Shown here one piece after another: positions 1-12,269 of a stretch of DNA of 64,000 nt. The DNA is taken from positions 11,561,171-11,625,170 of the forward strand of contig NC_071388.1 in the NCBI RefSeq assembly GCF_022682495.2. Reading direction: 5' to 3'. This DNA is from Desmodus rotundus. Taxonomy: Eukaryota; Chordata; Mammalia; Chiroptera; Phyllostomidae. The notes beneath the pieces were generated by a model. It was not told the origin of the DNA and made no database searches. It worked only from the letters and a program-made list of their open reading frames with translations. The position numbers and the translations under genes were made by a program. Every line of letters starts with the position of its first letter. Position 1 is the stretch's first letter.

Positions 1-840
1 CATGTGCTCGACACCACTAAGCACCAGAGAATGCAAAGCAAACCACAGCGATATAGCACCTCACACTTTTAGTGTGGCTGCTCTCAAAACTTCAAGTGAC
101 AATGAGTTTTAGTGAGGACATTGAGAAAAGGGAATGCTTGTACAGTGTTGATGGAAATATAAGGTAGTAAAGCCATTTGGGAAAATAGTATTTTTAGAAA
201 ATAAAACATTGAACATAGAACTACCATGTAATCCAGCAATCATACTTCTAGTTATATATCCCCCCCCAAAATCATATGGAAGCAAGCGAAGTGTTCATCA
301 ACAGATGACTAGATAAAGAAATACGGTGTGTATGTGTATGTATATATATATATAAAATTTATGTATGTATGGAGATCTTGTCATTTATGACGACATTGAC
401 AGACCTGGAGGACATGAGGCTGAGTGAACTAGTCCCGGCACAGCAAGACAAATATAAGAATACATATGTACATATCAGTTATATGTGAAATATAAAATAA
501 ATAAATAAGTCTCAAAATAACAGAGAATATAATACCAGAGGCTATGGGGGTGAGGAAAAGGGCAAGATATTGATCAAAGAGTACATACTTTCAGTTATGA
601 GATGAATAAGTCCTGAAGATCTAAGGTAAAATGTGACTATAGTTAATATATTATACACATGAAATTTGCTGAAAGTGTAGATTTTGAATATTCTTACCAG
701 GAAAAATGTGCTAACTATGTGAGGTAATGGATATTGTAATTATCTTCATTGTGATAATTATTTCACAATGTATACATATATCAAAAGATCATGCAGTATA
801 CCTTAAATATATATACTTTTTATTTGTCTAAAAATATATA
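1..840 (+). mobile_element. Old LINE-1 3' end (L1M-like)
   Basis: The segment resembles the 3' part of an old mammalian LINE-1: a degenerate ORF2 tail (phrases such as ACCTGGAGGACATGAGGCTG near 408) followed by a 3' UTR ending in the typical stretch about a fall to 'TTTCACAATGTATACATATA' and 'CCTTAAATATA' near 760-815. It is cut by the window edge on the left. A TATG/TA-rich tract at 325-372 lies inside it. Many indels and no open frame show that it is ancient. Subfamily assignment is from memory. Confidence 0.75.
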
Positions 841-1349
841 AAATTACTGAAATAGAAGAAAATGTGAAAAAATTAGTGTATGAAAATAAAGAAAAACAGA
901 GTTTGAAGTAAGTGGAAGTAGTAGGCATATTAGTTGGAAAAAACTAATGTTGGCTCTTCATTAAGAGTAAGTTCTGTTCCTGAGACAGAGTACCCAATGG
1001 AAAAGAAAAACCACTGAAAAATATAATACAAGAAGCTTTTCTTCACATTAAGGAATAACTGGTAACAAGTATTGCAGAAAATATAAATATACTTTGTCTG
1101 CTATTTGGCATATTCTGGCCAGTTATAAGAATTTCAAGATTAAAAAAAAAATCTTCCACGACCCAGGCAAAAATGCAAGGAATTTTTAAAGAAAAAAAAT
1201 TGTCTAGCTATATTTAGAACCAAAAGAAAGTGGACCATTGTCTAAAATAACCTGAGGGAAATAAAAGAAGGAATGGACTAAGAATGTCCCATGAGCCAAC
1301 TTGCCATTCAGCCGTGAAACTGTGGAGCAGACATCCTCCAGCGTACCAA
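841..1349. other. Unassigned AT-rich sequence
   Basis: AT-rich sequence with no convincing reading frame or repeat I can name. Possibly decayed LINE-1 or unique spacer. Confidence 0.4.
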
Positions 1350-1605
1350 GAATAGCAACTCTCACTTCTTGAGTGCCTGCTGTAGGCGAAGCCCTTTGTT
1401 GCATGTTCCACAGGTATTACTGCCCTAGATTCTCACAATAACCTCCTGAAAAGGATTCAATTATTATCTCTATTTAATAGTTAAAGAAATGGAAATAAAG
1501 TAATTTTTCCAAATGTTCACATCTCATTGATGACAGAGCTTGGGTTTCAACCTAGGTAACTTGGCTGAAAAAATTGTGTGCTTTGCTACTACACCACACT
1601 GCCAA
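1350..1605 (-). repeat. MIR SINE, antisense
   Basis: Read on this strand it shows the antisense MIR order: a 'TGAGTGCCTGCTGTAGGC' start, 'TCTCACAATAACCTCCTGA', an 'AATAGTTAAAGAAATGG' stretch (from TTACAGATGAGGAAACTGAG), 'GACAGAGCTTGGGTTTCAA', and 'CTACTACACCACACTGCC' at the end (the tRNA-like head in antisense). MIRs are ancient tRNA-derived SINEs shared by mammals and long inactive. The overall order is convincing despite heavy divergence. Confidence 0.8.
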
Positions 1606-3711
1606 GAACCTGAAATAATTTAGAGAGTAATGAGCCAAAGATGTCTTCTGAGAAAGTCAAGAAATACAGTAACAAATCCAGCAGGTGGTGAAATTCAACC
1701 AGCGAAAGATGAATTAATTATGGCCACAGAATAGAATGGCCCTTGGCAAAATTAAAATGTTAGTATGGTAGTGTATATACTAGTACAATTAACAAAAATG
1801 GGGAACACAGAGTAAAAAAGTGGGGATGATATACCAGTTATAGTCTGCTTACCTATCTCATCTTGGCGAAAATGGATTCTGCTCAAAATCGAAATATGTC
1901 ATTAAAATGAGGGCTTCCACCTATGCATGTTATTAGAGACTTATTTTTCTTAAAGAGTGTCATAGAAATTAAATTCTCTGCTATGAAAAAATATCTCAAG
2001 TCCACTTTAATATATTACATATCATCTGTATAATATAATCCAATGTCACATGTTATTTATTGCGATCTATTTATCTGTCTAATTAAATTGTGAAATATCT
2101 AGAATAACATTCCCATTGTGTAGTAACAACTCTGGATATTCATGGTAATAAGAATGAAATAATTTAGCCCAGGAGTTCTGTTCTTCGATTTTTTGCTTGC
2201 TGGTTTCTGGCGTGAGAGTGCACAGATAATTCAGTGGGACTGCCTGGGGTTGGGGCCTGCCGTAGAGCAGGCCGAAAACTGCAGAGATGAGAGAAGTACA
2301 CAATCTGAAAAGGGGCAACTAGAAAAGCTGGCCCGTGTCCACTTCTTGAGTATTGGACTCATGCAGTCTAGCACCTGGAGACACAGCATTATGTATTGGC
2401 GATCGGTTCAGTACATATAACATGTCCTGGACCATTTTTCCCTAGTCACACAAGGCGCAGTCAAGGCCTGGCCTAAAGACAGCCCTCATCCCCAGGGGCA
2501 AGGGGACTGCTGGTGGTGTTAGCAATGTGCTGATAGAGTCAGTGACAAGGCATTTGTAGCAACATGAGAAGCACTTGTCATTCCTCGTTTCTCTGCAGCT
2601 GCAAAACAGAACAAGCCATGGAGGCCCCAGGGATCAGTCAGGGACAAGAGAATTTGGTGATGGAAGGGGATTATGTCAAGTGGGTTCTTAGAGCATAAGT
2701 TGCATGGATGCTCTGAGGCAGATTTGAGGTCTCCTAGATGGGGAAAATTGGCCCAGCCTGTTGAAGGAGTGAGTCTCTTGGTCAGAATTTGTTTTTTCAG
2801 GTCTATCTTTAGGTGTCTGATCCTTCCTTCACCATTCCCACCCCATGCCCCAAATCCTTAGTTATCTATCTCCTTGTTGTTCGTCTGGAGCTGGAATCTA
2901 TCCGCTCCTTCTCACCATCTTGGCCTCCAAAAATATGGAACTGGTACCACTTCCTGTTTTAATAGCATAATGCCATAGACATACATTTGATGAAATGTAA
3001 ACAAAATAAGCAAACATTTGATGAAATCTCTTCTGGTATATTTTTTCACAATTGGAAATATTACAATGTACTATTTTTATACTTTTCGTGGTCATATTTT
3101 CCATTTACATTGGAATGTCATTAATCTTTGTGACAGTAAAGACTAGTTCCTTCAGTTTCCCACTGCTCCTGATACCATCGATGACTTGTTCTTAGATTAA
3201 AGTTGGCACTGGACTGGGATAAATGTTTAGTCTAGTTTTAGTGGTTATTCATTCGAGAATTAAGTATTGTCATGTAATGGAACACAGAGTGTCTCAAGTT
3301 CTGTAGATATCTTCCTGATAACATTTTAAAAGGCAGTAATGCAAGAAGATAACTAGCTATTCCAGCACTGTATCCTATTGGAGGAAACATTTTTAGCCAC
3401 TGTTCCCTACACATGGTCCACCTACATTCACACATTTATTAACAACCCTTTCTTCCTACCCTCTTCTTCCCACTTGAGAAAAGAGATTAATGTGATTATT
3501 TAAATCCAGAGAGTCTGATTGCACCCAGTTATTAACAGGTGTTGCCACCATGGATGCAATCACTGGTGTAACCTTAAAGTGATGAGCCCAGTATCCAGTA
3601 TTTCTCATTGTCATTTCCCTGTTGCAGAATTGGTAGGCAAAGTCAGGAATTCCTCTGAAGGTTTTGTGGCTTTTCTCTGACTCTCATGTTATTACAGAGC
3701 CCAGCCAACAG
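1606..3711. other. Unassigned sequence, no gene seen
   Basis: About 2.1 kb without a recognised element. A somewhat GC-richer stretch at 2170-2900 carries short frames on both strands (62-79 codons) that overlap each other and match no family I know. The 2900-3700 part is AT-rich and looks like ordinary spacer or very old repeat. Confidence 0.4.
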
Positions 3712-4700
3712 TGTTCTAGAACAACTGTGGGGTTTGATTACCCACCACCAAGAAGCCTGACTCTCAAGGCAAGAGTTTGGTGAAAAAGGGAAGGGGTTGT
3801 TTATTCAAAAGCTATACAGATTCAGAATAATAACACTTTTGCTGTTATGTCTCACTTCCTTTAAATCACCCAAAAATGAATAGCCCTGCCTCCTTCTGCC
3901 AAGCCAACCCAAACCAGTTTCAGAATACGCCACTCAAAACACCGTACTTCAGAAATGTCGAAGTCTGCTGCTCAGCATTCCCGGTCACAGTTCGGCTCTA
4001 AGCATCTCTCACGTGCCTGTGTGCTTGGACAGGCAGGTCCTCCGCAGCTCCATCAGCTCTGCTGCTGTCTTCTATGTCGGAGGGGTGCTAAGGTTGTTTC
4101 CAATGGGCCACCAGACCGGCAGACCTCCAAGAACACCTCCAGGCAGACCTTGAGACCTCACGGCAGACCTCCTGTTACTCAGCCTGCTCCAATTTTAAAT
4201 GCTTGGCTCAGAACTTCCTGTACAGACGGACACTTGGCTCATTCCATGGTGCATTAGTGTCCACCATTTTTGGCAGCTCCCCAGTGTCTTTGACCTTCTT
4301 TCAGCTGCCATCTGTAGTCTGGGCAAGAGTTCCCAGTGACACACAGGGATCCAGGGTGCACATCTGCTCCCCCAACCCAACTCTGTCAGGAGTCTCTCTG
4401 CCAAGTCACTCTGCTGGTGCACCTTCTCCAAGTCAGGTATGCAATGTGCCCTGGGCAGCTTCCACAGCTCCCCCCTTCAGGAAGGCACAGGCTGTGAATC
4501 TGCTTTTGTTGTGCAACATCCCTCAGATGCTGTACTTTCTGCTTTTTGGGCATCTATTCCCCTTCCTCCTGTGCCTTTTTGCAGGGATTGGGGGAGATGG
4601 TAGTGTTCCCCTGTATTCAGGGGACCCATGTGCTGTGTCCTGTTACAGTGTTGTGTCTGGGTGGGTAAACAGACTCCAGCCTTATCCTTCTCTTTAGTGC
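3712..4700 (-). mobile_element. Endogenous retrovirus LTR, antisense
   Basis: Read on the minus strand this has an LTR-like layout. A long GC-rich region is followed by 'TTTTGAATAAACAACCCC' (polyadenylation signal, AATAAA at 3800-3805) and a tail ending 'CCCACAGTTGTTCTAGAACA'. The segment around the polyA signal matches the solo LTR at 34205-35209: both have GTATA-CTTTTGAATAAA, then CCTTTCC, ACCAAACTCT, CATTGAGAG or CTTGAGAG, and GGTGGTGGG. I could not fix the 5' end; it lies between about 4650 and 4740, and I found no secure target duplication. The open frames here (for example 4203-4697 plus strand) are chance frames in GC-rich DNA. Confidence 0.6.
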
Positions 4701-4961
4701 AGATAAGTATACCAGAGCCTGCTGAGCTCAATATTTAAAACATGGAGGCTTTAAGGTGAAGAAGGTTTAGGAGGCTTCTTTCAGACATAAAGGCTAAGCT
4801 ACAGACTTCAATTTATCTTTCATTCAGGGCTTTTAATTGGAGAATACAGCAACCAACAAAACGTTACTGTTTATTCCTATTCTAGTTTGATGCTTGGGCA
4901 TCTTGTTTGATAACCATGTGGGAGAGATTTTTGTCAGTGACAGAGGTTTAAGCTTTCCTAG

Positions 4962-5424
4962 CCACATTAGTCAAGGTTCTTCTGAGAAACAGAACCAACA
5001 GGAGATTTATTATGAGGTATTGGCTCATACAAGTGCGAGGCTAAGATGCCCCAGGATCTTCCATCTGAGAGCTGAAGACCCAGGAAGGCTGGTGGTAACT
5101 CAATCTGAATTCAAAGGCCTGAGAACCAGAGGGGATGACTGGTATAAATCCCTGTCAGAGGGCAAGAGAAAATGAGATGAGATATTCCAGCTCTGTGAGG
5201 CAAAAAAATAAAGGGGGCAAATTCCCCCTTCCTCCAATTTTTGCTCTGTTTAGGCTCCCAGTGGTTTAGATGAAGCTCACCCTCAACGGTGAGGGCGATC
5301 ACTTTACGGAGTTCACCCATGCAAATGCTCATCTCTTCTGGAAATACCCTCACAAACACACCCATAAATAATGTTTAATCTGAATAGCTCCTGGCCAGTC
5401 AAGTTGATACATAAAATTAAGCAT
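4962..5424. mobile_element. ERVL-type LTR (MLT2-like)
   Basis: Starts 'TTAGTCAAGGTTCTTCTGAG' with 'AAACAGAACCAACAGGAG', then 'GGCTCATACAAGTGCGAGGC', 'GAGAGCTGAAGACCCAGGAA', and ends 'CAAGTTGATACATAAAATTA'. This order is what I remember for ERVL LTRs of the MLT2 group, whose mouse relatives begin TTAGGGTTCTCTAGAG. The copy is nearly full length (about 460 bp) but diverged. Orientation was not assigned. Confidence 0.6.
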
Positions 5425-6599
5425 CATATTTCCTGATTGCAAAAATGATTGTAATACCATGGAAGTCTATGCTGACCTCTAACATACCTTATAACATTTA
5501 ATGAGAAGTACTATAATCAGATATTTATAGGCCAGTCTATGTTAGCTTTTGCTATAGGAAGGCAGAGATAAGCATTTTATTTCTATATCTCAGGCAGTTG
5601 GTATACCGCTTGCACACAGAAGTTATTTCAGTGAATAGCAATTTTAAATGTGTCATTTCAGAAACATATATTTCAGATATTTGGAGCCTCTAAGGAAGCA
5701 TTTAATTAAGTATGCACTATATCCCTATAAAATCATACTCACTTAGGTTCCAAGAGGTTATTAAGGGGTTGGTCCATGTTTCCCTGCTTAGGAAGTGGCA
5801 GAGTTGACAATGTCAAAGCCAACACTAGGCTTAGGACTACTAAGCTTTCTTGGGGCCCAGGGGGGTTCCAGCTCCTCTTCTTGGTTAGACGACACTATCT
5901 CATATGACTCCATATTGGTTTTTCTGGCTCTGGGCAGCAACTTGGTGATGAGATATTTTGGTCTGCTGACTGACATGAAGGCTAATTAACTGAGCAATGT
6001 CCTTATGGATAATACGGTGAGTATCTCCTTTTATCTTGTTTATTGACGAGATTTGGAGTGAGATGAGAGAAGCAGAGGAGGGGCAGGAAATCAGATGTTT
6101 AAAGTAGACAACGCAGAAACATTTTTTGAGGAACAAACTGAATTTCAACTATCTATTAACAACATATATTGTATTGCATATACTAAACCTGTTAATTAAT
6201 GTATTTTATTAAACACTTATAATATGAATTGTAAGATAATAATACATGATAAAATATTATATTGTAACACATAATATTAAATAAATTTTTGTATTCTCAG
6301 CCTGATCATTTCTGCATGGGAGAGGTCAGAGGTATGGAAAATAGAGTTAGAAATACAAAAAAACATATCAGAAAAAATTTGTGTAAGAGTAAACATGTCA
6401 TAATTTCCTAGATAGTCACTGAACTTAGGTCTACAGATTTAACTCTAAGCTTCCTGACAGCCAGAGAAAAAATGATATAAAAGAATAGGTAATAATTTTA
6501 CATTGTGCAGGAAGGACATTCATTTAGTTGTTGTTAGTGCGACAAACATATTTAAGCCCTATTGTTTGTGCATGTACTTACATTTCTTTCAATAAATGC
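5425..6599. other. Unassigned AT-rich sequence
   Basis: No recognised repeat or gene. The short opposite-strand frames at 5788-5989 lie over the same bases and neither resembles a known protein. Confidence 0.4.
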
Positions 6600-7058
6600 T
6601 TTTGATGTGTAATCTGAAGCCAGTTATACTCATGTGCTCCCCCGGGTTTTATTCCCTTCTATGAAGATTCCCCTGGACCCAATGTTTACACTGTTAACGT
6701 TGGCATTTAGCTAAATACTAATAAGGAAAAGGGAAGCAAAGGGACTTCAACATTTAATGTAATAAACTGGGGAGCATAAGCCTATTTGCCTCACCAGGAA
6801 GTTATGGCTTTGCTCCCCAGGGAAATACAGCATTGCTTTGCTAAGGGGATTAACACTCCTTCTTTCTCCTCCTTCTGTACCAAGTTGTTCGGGGGCACAG
6901 GAGGAGGTGCTAAACCATAGAGGCCTGTCAGTCTAACTAGGGGGTATGGATCCTATCCAAAGCTCATGAAAGGTGGAGAAGTTAATTGGTTCTTTTGAAA
7001 AACACTTGGTCCATCCCAAGCTAATACTATCCCAGTGGAACAAAGAAGCATGCTTGCG

Positions 7059-7101
<43 letters not shown>

Positions 7102-7660
7102 CCTGCTCTTTCACTCTACACTTGCATGTTCTCTCTCCATGGCCATGTGGCCTTAGCAACCACATGTCCCATGGCTGTGCGGACTCTACATGCAGGCCCC
7201 AGGAGGAGCCTGAATACCACAGCACAGAAATGGACTACAGCTGGAAACACACTGAGCTAGCCAGCTGCTGGACTGTACTGTACTTTAATATGGAGCAGAA
7301 ACTGTGGGCAGTGGCCTTTATCCTGGCCCTACTGAAGATGAGATTGCACTTTTCTATGGCAGGATGGACAGAAATGGGACCCTAGGAAGTCAGAAAGGGA
7401 ATCCCCTTAATTTTAGAACATCAACAGGTTTATCATGGAGCCCCATACTCATGTGTGGGTGTCAGGAAATTCTTTTCTTGGAGACCTTGACAGGACTCAT
7501 TTTCCCGTACCCTGGATACCATGGAATACAGCACAAATAGGTTATAAGCTTTTACCTGCCCCATCCTGCTGGTGTTACATGTTCTGATTTCCTTCTTCAA
7601 ATAAATAATCTGTAAATTGTTAGTATTTGTGTTCCAGTGAGGGAACATTCTGTATTTGCA
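6600..7660 (+). mobile_element. Possible unclassified LTR with CT microsatellite
   Basis: A GC-richer block containing a (CT)n tract at about 7062-7098, then a stretch with 'AATATGGAGCAGAAACTGTG', a polyA-like 'CTTCAAATAAATAATCTG' near 7595 and a GT-rich 'TGTTAGTATTTGTGTTCC' after it. Promoter-like region, AATAAA and GT-rich stretch in that order resemble an LTR, but no boundary or target duplication was found. Open frames of 95 and 116 codons here depend on the CT repeat and are not taken as genes. Confidence 0.3.
7062..7098. repeat. (CT)n microsatellite
   Basis: Uninterrupted CT dinucleotides over about 37 bases. They produce artificial Ser/Leu and Arg/Glu runs in the overlapping reading frames. 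Confidence 0.95.
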
Positions 7661-9891
7661 GTCTCTTTAGAGCTAGGAAACAGTGAAAAGAAACAATCTG
7701 GCCCTGGAATATACTACATTTCCCCAGGGGGGCAGGATGAGGAGAGGGAAATATATTCCAAAGCAAAACTCTATTTTCCTTGTCACATCCCAGAGAAATA
7801 TATTTGTCTTTATAGGTAAGTAGGTAGATTATAGAAATTCCAAAGCATCAGGAAGTGCCCTTAAATCCTCTCAATTAAAAAAAAAACAAACTTCTCATTA
7901 AGTCAAGGGCTCAATTCTTCTTTTTATAGAATTGATATCTCATTGGTCTTCTAATCACTAACACCTTAGTGTGAACATATCCTCTCCAGCCTGAGAATAT
8001 TCTCAGAAATATCTTAGGTACACAATGAGGGTCAAATGACACATCAAACACTTTTTGGATGGGAAAAAGTTAGAGAAAGAGGGCTTAGAATTCAGTTTAT
8101 TGCATAACTGTTCAACCCTTAAGTACAGGACAGCTCAGCCAGGGCTGTGATTAGTATCTGATTCAATGTCAGATGTACAAAGAAAGAAAACAGCTGTAAT
8201 AATTTCATATCTCTTGTAATGCCAGACTTATAAACAGATTTGAAAGTTTTGGACCATCCCTAACCATTTCTAGATGTCCTTACAGAAACTATGAATTTTT
8301 TTTTTTACCTAGATGTCGAAGTCAATAGAAGAAATAAATGATAGAATGTATAACCTTACATGTGCTACATTATTGACCTTAGTCAAAAGTGACTTTTCTA
8401 AAAAAGTACAATACAAATCATTTCTTCAAAAAACAAAAGTAAAAACAACACAAATATTAAGTGCCATTAAATTTACTTGATCTAAAACTGATTTATTCTA
8501 GCTTTCTGGTCAGGAATGTCTTTCAAGTACAGTGAGTTACACATAGTAGTTCCTTTTTTAATGTATTCCAAATAATTATAGGCCTCCATAACTCTGTCTC
8601 CTTTAGTAACAAGCTATACTACATGAAAATTATACTTTGAATATAACATGGCTGATTATTGACAACTCACAAAGAGACATTTTACCCAAAGATTTAATTA
8701 GTTGTATGTTGCCTGTGTAATGCCTGCACAATGATAACATTACATGTTCATTAAAAATATACATTAAACACAGGCTTTAAAAATAAGTAATATAGTCACC
8801 TGACTTTTGTTAATAATTTTGACAACTACTGAGAAGAAATAAAGTAAGATTTCAAAAGTGCAAATGGTGTGCTGTTTTCAGAGAAGGTAAGAAACACAAT
8901 TTCTTTTTCCTGTTAGTAGATCTACAGGCAAGCCACTGAGAGATGAACCCACGGGGGGGACTAATTAGCTCTCATAACTCAGGAGCTCCTGGGGTTTTCC
9001 CACAATACCTCTGGGCCAGTTCCCAGCAAGGGGATTTACTGCATCTCTTTGTGTCCTGTTCCCACAGGCGCATCGATCTGCCCTTGTGGGAAGCAGGCTT
9101 AGGTCTTGAGTTTCATGTTAATGCCCATGAACTGTATTTCGGCTAGCAGAATGAGAGAAAGAGTTGTGTTTTCAGTAAATTCATCTATTACTTTGACTTC
9201 AGAACTTTTAAACTGCTACTACCTGATGAAAATAACCAACTTCAAATGAGAGGAGGACCTAAATTATAGTTTTACCATCGGAAGTCTACCTGTGACAAGA
9301 AATGGAAATCAAATCATCGAGGCATTGCCAAGTAAAATGATAGTAAGAGAGAAAGGTATAACTTTAGAGTCATCATATGATGAAATAATGGAAGGGATAT
9401 CTCTTCATTTAGATTTGTTTTAATACCAACCAGACTTGTCTTTTCAAAGCCTGTGAACCTCATGAAGCAAAGGATCAAAGCAGACTGAAGGGCATTTATG
9501 GAAGATTTAAACAGTTGGTACCAAGCTAGAACACTCATAAGTACATAAAAATATTGAAGGGAAAATGTTGATCAGAGGCATCTGAAATGTTAACCCCCAT
9601 CAAAGAGAGAAATGAATAAAATTAGTTAAGAAACTTAGTTGCAAAGAAAGTGGGAAAAAATGAACTAGATAGGAGAATATTGATAAAATACTTTTGAAAG
9701 GTATAAAATACATATTTTAAATCATGCTCTGTCTAAACTTCTTAAAACTGGAAATATTTTAGAATATAAAAAATTTACAAGTATTAATTATATACTGCAG
9801 CACTCTTTTCGGTATTAGAGCTTTTTTTTGAATTTACTCTCTATTTAAGAAAATGATGGTTGCCACTTTATACTTAGAAAACTGCTAATTA
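7661..9891. other. Unassigned sequence, no gene seen
   Basis: AT-rich DNA with no recognised element. A slightly GC-richer patch at 8930-9150 has a 67-codon frame without recognisable features. The right end runs up to the TA target site of the mariner. Confidence 0.4.
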
Positions 9892-11171
9892 TTGGGTTGG
9901 CCATAAAGTTTGTTTGCTTTTTTCCTGTACAATGGCTCCAGTAGCAGCACTTAGTTATTTTTAACTTTATTTGAAACAATTTTGTTAGATTGTGTTGTAA
10001 CAGCTGTCATGTCAGCGTACATTTCTAAAAAACATCAAAATTGGTGAATTTTTGTATAGCCATTTTAATATTGAAGATGGAAGAAAATAGGCAACATTTT
10101 AGGCATAGTATGCTTTATTATTTCAAGAAAGGTAAAAAATGCAGCTGAAATGCTAAAAAAGATTTGTGCAGTGTATGGAGAAGGTGCTGTGACTGATTGA
10201 ATGTGTCAAAAGTGGTTTGTGAAGTTTCGTGCTGGAGATTTCTCACTGGATGATGCTCCACAGTCAGGTAGACCAGTTGGAGTTGATAGCGATCAGACTG
10301 AGACATTAATTGAGAACAATGAATGTCACACTGCAGGAGATAGCTGACATACTTAAAACATCCAAATCCAGCGTTGATAATCACTTGCATCAGCTTGGTT
10401 ATATTAATCACTTTGATTTTTGGGTTCCACATAAGTTAGGTGAAATAAAATCTTCTTGACAGTATTTCCACATGTGATTCTCTGATTCAGTGTAATGAAA
10501 ATGTTCTGTTTTTAAAACAAATTGTGATGGGTGATGAAACGTTGATAATTTACAATAATGTGTCATGGAAGAGATTGTGGGGCAAGCAAAATGAATACCC
10601 ACCAACCACACCAAAGGCCGGTCTTCATCCAAATAAGGTGATATTGTATCTATGTTGGAATTGGAAGGGAGTTCTCTATTATGAGCTCCTTCCAGACAGC
10701 CAAACAATGAATTCCAACAAGTACTGCTCCCAATTAGACCAACTGAAAGCAGCACTCAAAGCAAAGTGTTTGGAATTAGCAGAAAATTCATCATCTTCCA
10801 TCAGGATACTGCAAGACTGCATGCTTCTTTGATGACCAGGCAAAAACGGTTACAGTTTGTCTGGGAAGTTCTGACTTCTCCACCATATTCACCAGGCATT
10901 GCACCTTCGGATTTCCATTTATTTTGGTGTTCACAAAATTCTTTTAATGGAAAAAATTTAAATTCCCTTGAAGACTGCAAAATGCAACTGGAACTGTTTT
11001 TTGCTCAAAAATGTAAAAAGTTTTGGGAAGATGGAATTATGAAGTTGCCTGAAAGATGGCAGAAGGTAGTGGAACAAAATGGTGGATATGCTGTTCAATA
11101 AAGTTATTGGTGAAAATGAAAAATGTCTTTTAGTTTTATTTAAAAACCGAGCAAACCTTTGGCCAACCCAA
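9892..11171 (+). mobile_element. Full-length decayed mariner transposon
   Basis: A 1280-bp element flanked by TA on both sides (9890-9891 and 11172-11173). The ends are inverted repeats: TTGGGTTGGCCATAAAGTTT on the left, and TTGGGTTGGCCAAAGGTTTG as the reverse complement of the right. Length, TA target duplication and the DD34D transposase inside identify a Tc1/mariner-class DNA transposon. The TIR resembles the mariner known from cattle (from memory). Such elements move by cut and paste. This copy cannot encode an intact transposase. Confidence 0.93.
10077..11101 (+). pseudogene. Mariner transposase pseudogene
   Basis: The frame starts at an ATG at 10077 but stops after 23 codons and again near 10199. 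The conserved WF-KFRAGD block of the DNA-binding half follows at about 10213. From 10524 to 10832 one frame holds the first catalytic motif (GDE) and the 'SNKYCSQLDQLKAALKAK' block. The reading then shifts to another frame between about 10766 and 10832. The last part contains FHQD (second Asp) and APSDFHLF (third Asp), separated by exactly 34 residues, the mariner DD34D signature. All three catalytic Asp codons survive although stops and a frameshift kill the gene. The end WQKVVEQNGGY is a normal mariner C terminus. Confidence 0.9.
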
Positions 11172-11173
11172 TA

Positions 11174-12269
11174 TTTCATCTAATTCATTATGGATAGTTG
11201 AACTATATATTTCAAAAACAGATTTACAAAATATTTACATTATGGGGAAATAGAGAAATGGAATGGTGTCAAATATATTTTCTGACACAAATAACTACTT
11301 CATGATAGGTGAAGTCATGTCTTGTGTCTTATTCTGCCTTTTCTCTCACTTTGCATTATTCTTTGTTGTATTTCTGATGAAATTACATTCTCTTTTTAAA
11401 TCATTGGATTATTTATCATACATGGCTATTCTAACCCAGAGCTGAGATATGGGAAAAAAAGGAAATTACAATAGATTTTGGGGGGTGCTAATAGTATTTT
11501 CTGAAATAATCACGAAGAGTATTAGTGAAGGAGAGGAAAATCAGGGGTAAGGCAGGCTCTAGATTTATGATTTGTGTGCATGTTTTAGAGATTCTAATTT
11601 ATGGGCAGAAAGTCAGTAAAATACAAACTTTGGTCCTGATAGAAATACAGAGAAAGAGAGATAAAGGCGTAAAAAGAGAGATAGAGAGAGAGAGAACCCA
11701 TAAATAGTGGTTAAAGCACACATTAGAAAACAAAAATTTTTGAATTTGGAGTAAAAATGCATTCATCTAGTTTTGAGCAAAAAATATCTAATACTTTGCT
11801 ATTTTTGATTAGAAATATTTACATTAAAAAATTCTCTAATGAAGTGCTGAATGCCTAGTTGTTTTTTTCCAAGTCAAGCAAAGCAAGTACTGCCTTAAAG
11901 GGCCAACAAATAAGGAATTACACGGAATCTATGTTTAGAGGAGCATTTTCCCACTGAGTGTGTAGCTTGCCATCATAAGGTCTATTCCATTTCATTCTCG
12001 TTTGAGACGTCTGTGACCACATGTCCCATGTCATTAAGAGGATGGTACAGCAATATTTTCTCGAAGTATTGGTGTAATTGTATTAGTTGCTGTTTACTCA
12101 CAGTTTTGGCTGTTCTCACAAGTTTTGTTTCAGAAAATTTATTTTAATATAAAACATACCGAATTATTTTTCTTAATGGCAATTGACAAGAAACTTGAAT
12201 CATGTGGAATGTGACACAGGCTTGTGTAGCACTTTATCCCTAAAGCAACAATTTCAGTTTGGTCTTCAG
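11174..12269. other. Unassigned AT-rich sequence with GA tract
   Basis: No gene or named repeat, apart from a purine-rich imperfect GAGA tract at about 11650-11697. Short frames here lack features. Confidence 0.4.

Noticed and set aside
4203..4697. 164-codon plus-strand frame.
   Set aside because: It is antisense to the LTR at 3712-4700, overlaps opposite frames, and its composition follows the GC-rich DNA.
7035..7385. 116-codon frame with Ser/Leu run.
   Set aside because: The run is the CT microsatellite; no homology recognised in the remainder.
10408..10755. 115-codon minus-strand frame.
   Set aside because: It is the antisense of the mariner transposase region.
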